This document shows, one piece after another, positions 7,962 to 17,836 of a DNA stretch of 56,997 bases. The first letter of the stretch is position 1. Every line of letters starts with the position of its first letter. Location: NCBI RefSeq assembly GCF_022129445.1, contig NZ_JADQAQ010000030.1, positions 1 through 56,997 on the forward strand, written 5' to 3'. Origin of the DNA: Photobacterium sp. Ph5. Its GTDB lineage: Bacteria; Pseudomonadota; Gammaproteobacteria; Enterobacterales; Vibrionaceae. A program made the translations under genes and the position numbers. The notes under the pieces are model-generated. The model searched no databases, was not told the DNA's origin, and saw only the letters and a program-made list of their open reading frames with translations.

Positions 7962-10823
7962 ATGGAAAAGACATACAACCCACAATCAATTGAACAAGCG
8001 CTATATCAGCGCTGGGAAGAGGCTGGTTACTTCAAGCCTCATGGTGATACATCTAAAGATGCTTACAGCATTATGATCCCACCACCAAACGTCACAGGTA
8101 GCCTACACATGGGCCACGCGTTCCAGGATACCATCATGGATACCCTGATCCGCTGTGAGCGTATGAAAGGCAAAAACACCTTATGGCAGGTTGGTACTGA
8201 CCACGCAGGTATTGCTACCCAAATGGTTGTGGAACGTAAGATTGCTGCTGAAGAAGGCAAAACAAAACACGATTACGGTCGTGATGCTTTCATCGATAAG
8301 ATCTGGGAATGGAAAGGCGAATCTGGTGGCACAATCACCAAGCAACTTCGTCGTCTTGGCGCATCGGTAGACTGGGATCGTGAGCGCTTCACGATGGATG
8401 ATGGTCTATCAAATGCCGTTCAAGAAGTTTTCGTTCGTCTATACCAAGAAGATCTTCTTTACCGCGGTAAGCGTCTAGTTAACTGGGATCCTAAACTACA
8501 CACAGCGATCTCAGATCTAGAAGTAGAAAACAAAGATAAAAAAGGCCACATGTGGCACTTCCGTTACCCATTAGCTGATGGCGTACAAACTGCGGAAGGT
8601 AAAGACTACATCGTTGTTGCAACTACGCGTCCAGAAACTATGCTGGGCGATACTGGTGTTGCAGTTAACCCTGAAGATCCACGTTACAAAGATCTGATCG
8701 GTAAAGAAATCATTCTTCCAATCGTTGGTCGTCGTATCCCTATCGTAGGTGATGAGCACGCTGATATGGAAAAAGGTACCGGTTGTGTAAAAATCACACC
8801 TGCACATGATTTCAATGACTACGAAGTAGGTAAACGTCATAGTCTACCTATGATCAATATCCTAACGTTCAATGCTGATATTCGTGATGCTGCTGAAGTA
8901 TTCACAACCAATGGCGAGCCAAGTGACGCATACAGCACAGCGCTGCCAGAGAAATACCATGGCATGGAACGCTTTGCAGCACGTAAAGCGATTGTTGCTG
9001 AGTTTGATGAACTAGGCTTACTAGAAGAAATCAAAGATCACGACCTAACGATCCCTTACGGTGACCGTGGTGGCGTGGTTATTGAACCAATGCTAACTGA
9101 CCAATGGTACGTTCGTGCAGCACCGCTAGCAAAACCTGCTGTTGAAGCAGTTGAAAACGGTGATATTCAATTCGTACCTAAGCAGTACGAAAACATGTAC
9201 TTCGCTTGGATGCGTGACATTCAAGACTGGTGTATTTCACGTCAGCTATGGTGGGGTCACCGCATTCCAGCTTGGTACGACAACGACGGTAATGTTTACG
9301 TTGGTCGTAACGAAGCTGAAGTACGTGAAAAGCATAACCTAGCACCAGTTGTCGTATTACGCCAAGACGATGATGTACTTGATACATGGTTCTCTTCAGC
9401 ACTATGGACATTCGGTACGCAAGGCTGGCCAGAAAACACCGCTGATCTTCAAACCTTCCACCCATCTGATGTGTTGGTAACAGGCTTTGATATCATCTTC
9501 TTCTGGGTTGCGCGTATGATCATGATGACCATGCACTTCTGTAAAGATGAAGACGGCAAGCCACAAGTACCATTTAAAACAGTTTACGTAACGGGTCTTA
9601 TCCGTGACGAAAACGGCGATAAAATGTCGAAATCTAAGGGTAACGTTATCGACCCTATCGACATGATCGACGGTATTGATCTTGAGTCTCTAGTAGAGAA
9701 GCGTTGTGGCAATATGATGCAGCCACAACTTGCAGCGAAGATCGAAAAAGCGACACGTAAAACATTTGAGAACGGCATCGAACCTTACGGTACTGATGCC
9801 CTACGTTTCACTCTTGCTGCTATGGCTTCAACTGGCCGTGACATCAACTGGGACATGAAACGTCTTGAAGGTTACCGTAACTTCTGTAATAAGCTATGGA
9901 ACGCAAGTCGTTACGTACTAATGAACACAGAAGATCAAGATTGCGGTTTCGCAGCAGGTAGCGAGCTTGAGTACTCACTAGCAGACAAGTGGATTGAATC
10001 ACAATTCCAACTAGCGGCAAAAGAGTTCAATGCTCATATTGATAACTTCCGTTTAGATATGGCTGCAGGTGTACTTTATGAGTTCATCTGGAATCAATTC
10101 TGTGACTGGTACCTAGAGCTAACGAAACCTGTTCTATGGAAAGGTACAGAAGCACAGCAACGTGCAACACGCCATACTCTAATCACAGTGCTTGAGAAGA
10201 CATTACGTCTTGCGCATCCTGTTCTTCCTTACATCACTGAATCTATCTGGCAGAGCGTTAAGCCACTTGTTGACGGTGTTGAAGGTGAAACCATCATGAC
10301 TCAGGCATTGCCTCTGTTTGATGAAGCGCAATTTGACCAAGCAGCAATCACTGACATTGAGTTTGTTAAAGCGTTTATCACGAGTATTCGTAACCTACGT
10401 GCAGAATACGATATCGCGCCAAGTAAGCCATTATCAGTAATGCTAAAAGTGGCTGATGCTGCTGATACTGCACGTGTTGAAGCCAACCTGACAGTACTGA
10501 AATCTCTAGCAAAACTAGAAGAAGTGAAAGTATTGGCTGACGGTGAAGCAACACCAGCTTGTGCGACTGCACTTGTAGGCAAATCTGAATTGATGATCCC
10601 AATGGCGGGCTTGATTGATAAAGATGCAGAGCTTGCACGTTTAGACAAAGAAATCGCGAAAATGGAAGGCGAAATCAAACGTACTTCTGGCAAGCTAAGT
10701 AACGAAGGCTTCGTTGCTAAAGCGCCTGAAATCGTGATCACTAAAGAGCGTGAAAAGCTAGCCGGTTATGAAGAAACATTAGTGAAGCTTATTGAGCAAA
10801 AAGCAACGATTGCTGCGCTATAA
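7962..10823 (+). CDS. valS: Valine--tRNA ligase
   Basis: A 953-residue class I aminoacyl-tRNA synthetase that charges tRNA-Val and edits mischarged threonine. The HIGH motif appears as HMGH at 49-52, after PPPNVTGSL. The KMSKS signature is at 554-558. An editing (CP1) domain lies between, and a coiled-coil tRNA-binding arm occupies the last 70 or so residues (rich in E/K heptads). Length matches the E. coli enzyme (951). Codon use is strongly biased, as expected for a highly expressed gene. A strong terminator follows. Confidence 0.98.
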   Translation: MEKTYNPQSIEQALYQRWEEAGYFKPHGDTSKDAYSIMIPPPNVTGSLHMGHAFQDTIMDTLIRCERMKGKNTLWQVGTDHAGIATQMVVERKIAAEEGKTKHDYGRDAFIDKIWEWKGESGGTITKQLRRLGASVDWDRERFTMDDGLSNAVQEVFVRLYQEDLLYRGKRLVNWDPKLHTAISDLEVENKDKKGHMWHFRYPLADGVQTAEGKDYIVVATTRPETMLGDTGVAVNPEDPRYKDLIGKEIILPIVGRRIPIVGDEHADMEKGTGCVKITPAHDFNDYEVGKRHSLPMINILTFNADIRDAAEVFTTNGEPSDAYSTALPEKYHGMERFAARKAIVAEFDELGLLEEIKDHDLTIPYGDRGGVVIEPMLTDQWYVRAAPLAKPAVEAVENGDIQFVPKQYENMYFAWMRDIQDWCISRQLWWGHRIPAWYDNDGNVYVGRNEAEVREKHNLAPVVVLRQDDDVLDTWFSSALWTFGTQGWPENTADLQTFHPSDVLVTGFDIIFFWVARMIMMTMHFCKDEDGKPQVPFKTVYVTGLIRDENGDKMSKSKGNVIDPIDMIDGIDLESLVEKRCGNMMQPQLAAKIEKATRKTFENGIEPYGTDALRFTLAAMASTGRDINWDMKRLEGYRNFCNKLWNASRYVLMNTEDQDCGFAAGSELEYSLADKWIESQFQLAAKEFNAHIDNFRLDMAAGVLYEFIWNQFCDWYLELTKPVLWKGTEAQQRATRHTLITVLEKTLRLAHPVLPYITESIWQSVKPLVDGVEGETIMTQALPLFDEAQFDQAAITDIEFVKAFITSIRNLRAEYDIAPSKPLSVMLKVADAADTARVEANLTVLKSLAKLEEVKVLADGEATPACATALVGKSELMIPMAGLIDKDAELARLDKEIAKMEGEIKRTSGKLSNEGFVAKAPEIVITKEREKLAGYEETLVKLIEQKATIAAL

Positions 10824-10847
10824 TCTCACCAATCATTCTTGATTAAT

Positions 10848-10880
10848 AAAAACCGACAGTCACATACTGTCGGTTTTTTT
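10848..10880 (+). terminator. valS terminator
   Basis: AAAAACCGACAGT and ACTGTCGGTTTTTTT form a 13-bp stem (loop CACAT) with a clean T-tract. Confidence 0.92.
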
Positions 10881-11004
10881 ATACCTCAAATTCCGTCACC
10901 TCTTTTCAAACAATAGCTTTCACCTATTAGTAATATATAAAATAACAAATTTAGTTATTGCTAATGTTTAATGATAATGACCTCATCGAATTGAGGATCA
11001 CCTT

Positions 11005-11421
11005 ATGAAAAAGACAATCAGTTTTGCCGCCATCCATTTTACTGTCGCTTTTAGCGTGGCTTACCTTCTTACTGGCGATATCATTATTGGTAGTTTAATT
11101 GCAATGATTGAACCGATGGTTAACACCGTTGCCTTTTATTTCCATGAAAAAGTGTGGCAAAGCAAAACACTCAAACAATCACGCTTTAATACAGTAAGTC
11201 GTAAGACAGTTAGTTTTGCTATTGTGCACTTCAGTGTCGCATTTAGTGTTGTTTACATTCTTACAGGTGACATACTTATTGGTAGTCTAATGGCAATGAT
11301 CGAACCTGCAATTAATACCATGGCTTACTATTTCCATGAGCGTGTATGGCAACGTAAAGATCACAACCAAGCAGAAAAACATCAGCATACTTGGCTTGAT
11401 GCAATGGCTTGTCAGCACTAA
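11005..11421 (+). CDS. DUF2061 membrane protein with two tandem domains
   Basis: A 138-residue membrane protein made of two copies of DUF2061, at about residues 1-53 and 66-118. Each copy reads (K)TISFAxxHFxVAFSVxYxLTGDIxIGSLxAMIEPxxNTxAYYFHExVW, so the gene arose by internal duplication. Most database members carry one or two copies; no biochemical role is established. GAGGA lies 7 bp before the ATG. It is monocistronic, bounded by the valS terminator and its own bidirectional terminator. The His/Glu-rich HE...W end of each domain could bind metal, but that is speculation. Confidence 0.85.
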   Translation: MKKTISFAAIHFTVAFSVAYLLTGDIIIGSLIAMIEPMVNTVAFYFHEKVWQSKTLKQSRFNTVSRKTVSFAIVHFSVAFSVVYILTGDILIGSLMAMIEPAINTMAYYFHERVWQRKDHNQAEKHQHTWLDAMACQH

Positions 11422-11446
11422 TCCTCTGATGTATTTTGAACTCCAT

Positions 11447-11476
11447 AAAAAAACCGACAGTTTCGATGTCGGTTTT
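11447..11476. terminator. Bidirectional terminator, DUF2061 gene / TraF-like pseudogene
   Basis: AAAACCGACA and TGTCGGTTTT form a 10-bp stem with a 7-nt loop, flanked by A and T runs. It serves converging units. Its core is the same as in the terminators at 10848, 12802 and 48465. Confidence 0.88.
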
Positions 11477-11499
11477 CCTGATTCATATACGATAATAAC

Positions 11500-12691
11500 T
11501 TAGATAGTTAGAACAAATTGAAGTGAAGCGCCATAATTATTATCTTCACCATATTGACCCGCGAGATCAATACCAAATGCACCAAATGGCTTCAAGCCAA
11601 TACCAGCAGTCACCATATTGTTAGCATAATCTGTCATGCTAATGCTGTAGCCCGCTCTTAATAGTGCCCAACCCCGCTCATTGAATTCCACGCCTAAGTG
11701 AGCAAACTGAGTTGCGTAATCTAACCCTTTAAAATAATGCTGTTTATTTAGATCAATATCTGCTGCCAATGTAAACATACCATCATCATAAGCAACACCA
11801 GCCGTATATTTAGGCTCAACTAAATAAGTTGCTGATTTCTTAAATGACACATTCGTTTCTAGCTCTTGTTTCATTATATTTTGAGCAGCTAAAGCCAATG
11901 TGACCTTTTCAATAGGTTGATAAGTTACACCTAAATCAAGGTTCAATACCGTTTTTTCTGAATGCTATTTTCCTGCATCAAACTCACTGTCTTCAAAACC
12001 ATCAACAGTATCTTTATATTTTAAAGCATCGATTTTTTGAATTTTAGGAGAAAAGCCAATAAATACTTTTGCTCTCTAAACGGTAAATCAAAAGATTTTG
12101 CGATCGCTATACCTAAATCAGCAGTACCACCAGCAAGTCCTTCTGCTGTTGATTGCATTTTGTACTCATCATTATTCCAATTCTCATCTTTCAAATCATC
12201 AGGATTAATATCGGACATAACAAGAGCACTTAACTGCACTTTAGTAAATACCGTTGCACTTGCATAACGATTTGGAATAGATAAAGCAATTCCAGCTTGT
12301 ACATCAAGCTGAATTTGACCATTGTCTAATGCCATTAATGCATCTTTCCACTCTTGTTTATCTACTTCTGTCGGCTCTGACCCAACCCAGTTATTTTCAG
12401 GAAAATTCGACTATCAACCTCTTGGAAGTAATCAATTTTATGATAGAGATCATCTGCATCATGAGCACTTACACTTACTGATGGAAGCATCAAACCAAAA
12501 TCATCATTATCTTTATAATTGGTCGCTAGAGCTGGGTTATAAAAACCCGAAGTTAAATAATCAGCGGAGGCAACACCAGTCCCTCCCATAGCCATACCAC
12601 GCGCATCAGCACCATTAAAAGCAAATGCAGCAGTTGAAGAAGTAGATAATAAAATAATAGTAACTGCAGATAACTTTTTTAATTTAAACAT
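11500..12691 (-). pseudogene. Decayed TraF-like (TraF_2 family) outer-membrane protein gene
   Basis: A broken paralogue of the intact gene at 12855-14039. The N-terminal part (12691 down to about 12400) has a signal peptide ending near AAFA and the motif MAMGGTGVASADYLTSGFYNPAL. A -1 shift near 12400 moves the frame before DALMALDNGQIQLDVQAGI. A second -1 shift follows in an A-run near 12066-12070, after SFDLPFREQ. The frame then continues as VFIGFSPKIQKIDALKYKD until an in-frame TAG at 11965-11967, which aligns to a sense codon in the paralogue. The rest (NLDLGVTYQP ... GASLQFVLTI) is well preserved to the stop at 11500. Three separate lesions make sequencing error unlikely, though recent decay is implied because all domains remain alignable. 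ATG at 12691 has GAGAG upstream. Confidence 0.88.
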
Positions 12692-12801
12692 CACTTAACT
12701 CTCAAAAGTAAATTCCCAATGAGAATACAAGCAGTTTAATCGCAACGCCTTTATATAAAGCAATATTCATATTAAGTGTTAATAAAATTCATCTTAAATA
12801 T

Positions 12802-12831
12802 AAAGAACCGACATTCACTTGTCGGTTCTTT
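12802..12831 (-). terminator. Terminator of the intact TraF-like gene
   Basis: AAAGAACCGACA and TGTCGGTTCTTT form a 12-bp perfect stem with a 6-nt loop, about 24 bp after the stop codon on the minus strand. Confidence 0.85.
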
Positions 12832-12854
12832 ATTATTTTTTGCTATAGAAAATA

Positions 12855-14039
12855 TTAAAGAGTGAAGACAAATTGTAATGAAGCACCATAATTACTGTCT
12901 TGACCATATTGCCCCGCAAGATCAATTCCAAATGAAGCAAATGGTTTTAACCCAATACCAGCAGTAATTACATTATCAGCATAGTCAGTCATACTAATAC
13001 TGTATCCAGCACGCACTTGTGCCCAATCGAAAGCATCAATTTCAGCACCAATTTTGGCAAATTGAGTCTCATAATTAGATTCTTCAAAATATTTACGTTT
13101 ATTTAAATCAACATCTGCAGCTAAAGTAAAAATGGCATAGCTGTAAGCTGCACCTAAAGTATATTTAGGCTCAACCACATATGTGGCACGCCCACCCATT
13201 CCTGGTGTTTTTTGATCATTCGTTTCAAGTTTATGCGTAATCAAATCACGTCCTGATAGCCCAATAGTTAACGACTCAATTGGACGATAAGCAAAACCTA
13301 AATCTAAATTAAAGACACTTTTATCTGTATAATCACTACCAATATCAAACTCATTATCATCAAAACCACTGGCTGATTCTTTATATTTTATCGCCATCAT
13401 ACGTTGAAGTTTTGGTGATATACCAACTGAAATACTTTGCCCAGGTACAAATGGAATATCAAAAGAACGAGCAAGCGCAACACCCAACTCAACAGTACCA
13501 CCGGCAAGCCCTTCTACTGTTGATGTTAACTCAGGATCTCGATCGTCAAGATTAATATCTAAATCCTCATCACTAATATCAGTTTGAGCAAGCATACTAA
13601 TCTGTGCTTTAGTAAATAAGTTAGCACTAATAATCGGATTGGGAATAGCAACGCTAATCCCTACTTTTGCATCAATAGAAATATTGCCATCATCCAAGCT
13701 TTTTAACGCGGCTTTCCATTCGTCTTCAGAGACACTTTCATTACCAATACGATCATATACATCTTGAAAATCATCAATTTTATTGTATAAATCATCGGGA
13801 TCATGTGCGCTAACACTGAATGATGGCAAGATAAAGCCAAAGAAGTCACCATGCTTATTATTATCAACTAATGCTGGGTTGTAGAATCCAGCCGTTAAAT
13901 AATTAGCTGAAGCGACCCCTGTACCTCCCATTGCACCACTTCTTGTGTCACTACCACTAAAAGCCAAAGATGTTGTAGAGCAAACTGACATAGACAGCAC
14001 TAAGCATGTCTTAAATATTGAAGATTTCCCTAAAGTCAT
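12855..14039 (-). CDS. TraF-like outer-membrane protein (TraF_2 family, 'conjugal transfer protein TraF')
   Basis: A 394-residue exported protein. A signal peptide of about 26 residues ends at SLA-FSG. The motif SGAMGGTGVASANYLTAGFY near residue 35 resembles the N-terminal hatch of FadL/PorV-type beta-barrels. The C-terminus (YGASLQFVFTL) ends in an aromatic/hydrophobic beta-signal typical of outer-membrane proteins. Databases name this family after F-plasmid TraF, but no conjugation genes are nearby, so a barrel or surface role is more likely (inference). AAGG lies 9 bp before ATG 14039. The broken copy downstream indicates a tandem duplication. Confidence 0.75.
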   Translation of the reverse strand: MTLGKSSIFKTCLVLSMSVCSTTSLAFSGSDTRSGAMGGTGVASANYLTAGFYNPALVDNNKHGDFFGFILPSFSVSAHDPDDLYNKIDDFQDVYDRIGNESVSEDEWKAALKSLDDGNISIDAKVGISVAIPNPIISANLFTKAQISMLAQTDISDEDLDINLDDRDPELTSTVEGLAGGTVELGVALARSFDIPFVPGQSISVGISPKLQRMMAIKYKESASGFDDNEFDIGSDYTDKSVFNLDLGFAYRPIESLTIGLSGRDLITHKLETNDQKTPGMGGRATYVVEPKYTLGAAYSYAIFTLAADVDLNKRKYFEESNYETQFAKIGAEIDAFDWAQVRAGYSISMTDYADNVITAGIGLKPFASFGIDLAGQYGQDSNYGASLQFVFTL

Positions 14040-14171
14040 TTTATTGCCTTGCTTACTATTTATTTAAAAATCAATGGCCTTCATATTCTCAAAAACAAAA
14101 CATAAACATTTAACTAGAAATAGATAATTCGATTCTATTCACAAATATAGGTGCAAATAAATGCATTTATC

Positions 14172-14200
14172 TTGACTATAATACACACCACAACTAATTT
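14172..14200 (+). promoter_or_regulatory. Promoter of the MarR-GNAT gene
   Basis: TTGACT (14172-14177), a 17-bp spacer and TAATTT (14195-14200). The -10 overlaps the left arm of the palindrome at 14196-14222, so a bound repressor would block polymerase. Confidence 0.7.
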
Positions 14201-14222
14201 AATTGCGTAGTGCAATTAAATT
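14196..14222 (+). promoter_or_regulatory. Palindromic operator, probably autoregulatory for the MarR-GNAT protein
   Basis: AATTTAATTGC (14196-14206) and GCAATTAAATT (14212-14222) are perfect 11-bp arms around the 5-bp centre GTAGT. Size and placement over the -10 and start site fit a MarR dimer operator, with the gene's ATG 12 bp downstream. Confidence 0.75.
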
Positions 14223-14234
14223 CAAGGACGGATT

Positions 14235-15140
14235 ATGCAGCCCCAACAACTTCGTCAGCTCTCGCGCCAATTAGTCCGTCAACTCGGCATGTTAAATAGT
14301 CAATGTGGCCAACTCGCCCTTACCCCAGTGCAAGCCCACACTTTGATTGAACTCGAACAAGGGCCTTGTACCGTTAATCAAATGGCGGAGCGTTTACGAG
14401 TTGATAAATCCAATGCCAGCCGTAATCTTGCGATGTTGCTCAATCAAGGACTCATTAATTCGATCCCGAACCCTAACGATAAACGTAGCCAACTCTCTCA
14501 GTTGACACCCAAGGGTATTCAAACACTCACCACTCTTCACCACCAGCTTGATCAAGATACCCAAACGATTTTAGATCAACTGGATCAAGATGAAATAGAG
14601 CAGTTAGAAACAAGTTTATGCCGTTACCATAAAGCTTTGACAATCACAGAGCATCAACAGGGATACGTACTAAGAGAAATCACGCCTTTAGATAATGCCG
14701 CCGTTGCTGCGCTTATTCGTCGTGTTTCAGCTGAATATGGATTAACCCCAGATAAAGGCTTTAGCGTTGCGGATCCTCATCTTGATGATCTCTGCCAGCA
14801 TTACCAATTACCGAAAAGTCGTTATTGGGTGATAGAAAAAAAAAATCGTATTTTAGGCTGTGGCGGTATAGCACCATTAGCAGGAGATGCACAGTGGAGT
14901 GAACTGCAAAAAGTCTTCTTTTTACCAGAGCTCAGAGGTAAGGGATTAGCACGAGTATTAACCGTTAAAGCATTAAAGTTTGCCCGAGAAAACGGCTTTA
15001 AGGGGTGCTATTTAGAAACCACAGAGGTATTAAAAGAAGCAGTGAAACTCTATCAATCTCTAGGCTTTGTCGATATTCCAACTGCGCTAGGTAATACAGG
15101 CCACAGTGTATGTGAAATTCACATGCTTAAAACCTTCTAA
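14235..15140 (+). CDS. MarR family regulator fused to a GNAT acetyltransferase
   Basis: A 301-residue two-domain protein. Residues 1-140 or so are a MarR winged helix (recognition region VNQMAERLRVDKSNASRNLA, then a basic wing NPNDKRSQLSQLTPKG). Residues 145-301 are a GNAT N-acetyltransferase with the acetyl-CoA loop RGKG at 234-237 and the terminal YQSLGFVDI motif. Fusions of this type are widespread but mostly uncharacterised; the idea is that acetylation and repression respond to one small molecule (inference). AAGGA precedes ATG 14235. A perfect palindrome overlaps its promoter. It is monocistronic and converges on the beta-mannosidase gene. Confidence 0.9.
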   Translation: MQPQQLRQLSRQLVRQLGMLNSQCGQLALTPVQAHTLIELEQGPCTVNQMAERLRVDKSNASRNLAMLLNQGLINSIPNPNDKRSQLSQLTPKGIQTLTTLHHQLDQDTQTILDQLDQDEIEQLETSLCRYHKALTITEHQQGYVLREITPLDNAAVAALIRRVSAEYGLTPDKGFSVADPHLDDLCQHYQLPKSRYWVIEKKNRILGCGGIAPLAGDAQWSELQKVFFLPELRGKGLARVLTVKALKFARENGFKGCYLETTEVLKEAVKLYQSLGFVDIPTALGNTGHSVCEIHMLKTF

Positions 15141-15155
15141 CTCCTAATAGATAAT

Positions 15156-15193
15156 AAAAAGCCTGCTCAGAGACTCTCTCAGCAGGCTCTTTT
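15156..15193. terminator. Bidirectional terminator, MarR-GNAT / beta-mannosidase
   Basis: AAAAAGCCTGCT and AGCAGGCTCTTTT pair around a 13-nt loop that can itself fold (GAGA/TCTC). It lies between the two convergent stops. Confidence 0.85.
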
Positions 15194-15209
15194 AAAACAA
15201 TATAATGTA

Positions 15210-17642
15210 TTAGTAGCTTTGCTTTAAATGATAAACACGTAAGCCTTGCGCAACTTCATCATAACTGGCTGAGCCAATGTATTTAATTCGGCGTTGGTGC
15301 TCAGGGACGAGCGTGAAGCTTGAATCTTCAAAGCGACCTTCCCCTTCAAATTCCAAATGAACATAGAAAGCAGGTTTGCTGCTACTCAGCATCACTGATA
15401 TTTCACCGTTCATTTCAGCAACTTCAAAACGTAAATCAGGATCTTCTAATTCACATTCTTTAGGCTTAGCTGGGAACCATGTGTTTTCAATCAATTTATC
15501 GCCGTTACGTAAATGCACATGGAAGAAGCCTTCAGTCTCGTGACCATCAAGATCCTCGTTTAACCATTCCCACACCACTTTCGTGCAATCAGGTTCAAGG
15601 AACTCTGAAATAGGTTCACGATATAAAATCTCGCCTTCCCAACTCTGCCATACCACTTCACCTTTGATTTCTGCACTATTACGACCATCATTAACCAAGT
15701 GCAGTTTTACCCCTTGTTCGTCACGGATAAAAGTCGCCATCTGAGGCGCAAAGAAACGTCGGGTATGATAATGCAACTGTTTCCAACGACCACTATATTC
15801 TAGCGAAGACCAAGAACTTACAGGCCAGCAATCATTCAATTGCCAGAATAAAATGCCACGGTTTGTCGGCTTATGAGCACGCCAATATTCTGCTGCCGTT
15901 TTAATCGCCATCGCTTGTTGTACTTGCGATAGGTACAACATATTGACGAAACCATTAGGGAAGCGGAAATAGCGGGTAAACATTTCAGTGATAATAGAAT
16001 TACCACGGCTATTTTTCTGATGACATTCAAAACTTGGTGACGTGATATTCCAATCTTGCTCAGGAGCAAACGTCTTCACTGTTGGGAGTGACGGCCATGA
16101 TTGAAAACCAAATTCAGAGCAAAAACGTGGCGTGACAGTTTGATAGGCTTCAAAATCTTTACCTGAATGCCATACATCCCAGAAATGCATATCGCCACGT
16201 TTATCATCGTGCCATGCATCGCCAAAATCTAACTCACCATTACACGGCGAACTCGCCCAAAAGCGACGAGAAGGATCTTCTTTTTCAACCACTTCAGCTA
16301 ATACACGGTTTAAGCGATCATAATTAACAAGATATTTTTCGCGGTTTTGACGTGATTCCGGGTACCAACTAATCGCACCTATCACTTCGTTGTCACCACA
16401 CCATAAGGCTAGACTTGCATGATCTTTTAATCGGCGGACTTGGTATTCAACTTCCTGTTTTACTTCAGCTACAAAATCAGGTGTTGAGGGGTACAGCGCA
16501 CAAGCAAACATCAAATCTTGCCATACCATGATCCCGAGCTCATCACACAACTCATAGAAGATATCTTTTTCATACATACCACCGCCCCAAACACGGATCA
16601 TATTCATGTTAGCAGCAACAGCATCTTCCAGTAAGGAACGGTAACGTTGATCCGTCATACGTGCAGGCATTGCATCCATAGGGATCCAGTTAGCCCCCAA
16701 TGCTGAAATTTCAACATCGTTGACTTTAAAGACCATGCTTTGCCCCTGTTCATCATCTTCAGTGATCAACTCAAGTTTACGCAATCCTATCTTTTTATTT
16801 ATTTTACTACCGTCAGCTTCAACTTTAAGATTATATAAACGCTGTTTTCCGTAACCAACAGGCCACCAACGACGAGGCTCACTAATACGGAACAAAACAC
16901 ATGTTTTGGTCGCATCACGATCAAGCGTCAAATGAAAAGTTTGATCATCAAACGTAACAGCTGCCGTTGCTAAACCTTTCTCGGATACCACCTCATAGTT
17001 AAGCGTGACAGACAACTCACACTCTTGCTCTAACCAGTTTTGTTTAGTGCTAATATGGCTAATACGAACATGCTCAATCGGCTTCAGCTCAATATCACCG
17101 TAAACACCAAGAACAGATAGGCAAATCCCCCAGTCCCAACCAGCATGACATTGCGTTTTACGCAAGGTGTTCATATGAGGGATTTGATTATTCCCCTCCG
17201 CCCACGGCACCGGAAATGGCAGTTTATCAGCACGTTTTTTCGCAGCCAAATCAGCGCGATGTAAGACAATCTCAATACGATTACTACCCGCTTGAAGGCA
17301 ACTTAATACATCCACTTTATGGCGCATGAACATATTATTAAAATCAGCCACGGTATGACCATTTACACGGATCTCGGCAACGGTATCTAAGTGATCCATC
17401 ACCAAATCCATCGCATTACAAGCTAACTGATCTTCGGTTAACTCAAACAATCGACTAACAACCCAATCACACTCACCGACCCACTGAACTTTCTTCTCAT
17501 TGGTCGCCCAATATGGATCAGGGATCTCACCCGCAGTATAAAGCGCAGAATGTACATCGCCAGGTAATTCAATATGAAGATCTTGTAGTGCCGCTCGTTG
17601 CACACAGGTTAACTGCCATTGACCATTAAGCGAAATTGTCAT
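15210..17642 (-). CDS. Beta-mannosidase, glycoside hydrolase family 2
   Basis: An 810-residue GH2 exo-enzyme, most like beta-mannosidase, which removes terminal beta-1,4-mannose from manno-oligosaccharides. A jellyroll N-terminal domain holds the lectin-like segment NTLRKTQCHAGWDWGI. The barrel contains WGGGMYEKDIFYELCDELGI, the acid/base Glu419 in WCGDNEV and the nucleophile Glu510 in FCSEFGFQSWPS. No signal peptide is seen, so it acts on imported oligosaccharides. ATG at 17642 has TGGAG 8 bp upstream and is preferred over the 17666 start. There are no neighbouring transport, cellulase or regulator genes; it stands alone. An exo-beta-glucosaminidase activity is a less likely alternative. Confidence 0.9.
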   Translation of the reverse strand: MTISLNGQWQLTCVQRAALQDLHIELPGDVHSALYTAGEIPDPYWATNEKKVQWVGECDWVVSRLFELTEDQLACNAMDLVMDHLDTVAEIRVNGHTVADFNNMFMRHKVDVLSCLQAGSNRIEIVLHRADLAAKKRADKLPFPVPWAEGNNQIPHMNTLRKTQCHAGWDWGICLSVLGVYGDIELKPIEHVRISHISTKQNWLEQECELSVTLNYEVVSEKGLATAAVTFDDQTFHLTLDRDATKTCVLFRISEPRRWWPVGYGKQRLYNLKVEADGSKINKKIGLRKLELITEDDEQGQSMVFKVNDVEISALGANWIPMDAMPARMTDQRYRSLLEDAVAANMNMIRVWGGGMYEKDIFYELCDELGIMVWQDLMFACALYPSTPDFVAEVKQEVEYQVRRLKDHASLALWCGDNEVIGAISWYPESRQNREKYLVNYDRLNRVLAEVVEKEDPSRRFWASSPCNGELDFGDAWHDDKRGDMHFWDVWHSGKDFEAYQTVTPRFCSEFGFQSWPSLPTVKTFAPEQDWNITSPSFECHQKNSRGNSIITEMFTRYFRFPNGFVNMLYLSQVQQAMAIKTAAEYWRAHKPTNRGILFWQLNDCWPVSSWSSLEYSGRWKQLHYHTRRFFAPQMATFIRDEQGVKLHLVNDGRNSAEIKGEVVWQSWEGEILYREPISEFLEPDCTKVVWEWLNEDLDGHETEGFFHVHLRNGDKLIENTWFPAKPKECELEDPDLRFEVAEMNGEISVMLSSSKPAFYVHLEFEGEGRFEDSSFTLVPEHQRRIKYIGSASYDEVAQGLRVYHLKQSY

Positions 17643-17785
17643 CAATAACTCCAGCACTGAGCGCACTCAGTTAGCTTGATAATAAAACAAATAAATTTAC
17701 GCAATTTTTACTAGTGCGCTGTGATCGCGATTAAGGTTTGATCATCTCAAAACATAAAAAGACCAATAACCACGGCTAAAAGGAG

Positions 17786-17811
17786 AAAAAGCCAGCAAAA
17801 TGCCGGCTTTT
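17786..17811 (-). terminator. rraB terminator
   Basis: On the minus strand AAAAGCCGGCA / TGCTGGCTTTT pair with one G-U wobble and loop TTT, then T's. On the plus strand the same position is an A/C mismatch, so it is oriented for rraB. Confidence 0.8.
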
Positions 17812-17836
17812 AATTATTCAATCTGATTTTTTACGA

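Noticed and set aside
8063..10741. Several antisense frames inside valS
   Set aside because: They are shadows of a long, strongly codon-biased gene and have no support.
12322..12591. 89-residue plus-strand frame within the TraF-like pseudogene
   Set aside because: It is antisense to recognisable TraF-like coding sequence and has no homology or ribosome site.
11005..14039. Remnant of a conjugative element because of the name TraF
   Set aside because: The protein family is an outer-membrane barrel named by remote resemblance; no other transfer genes are near.
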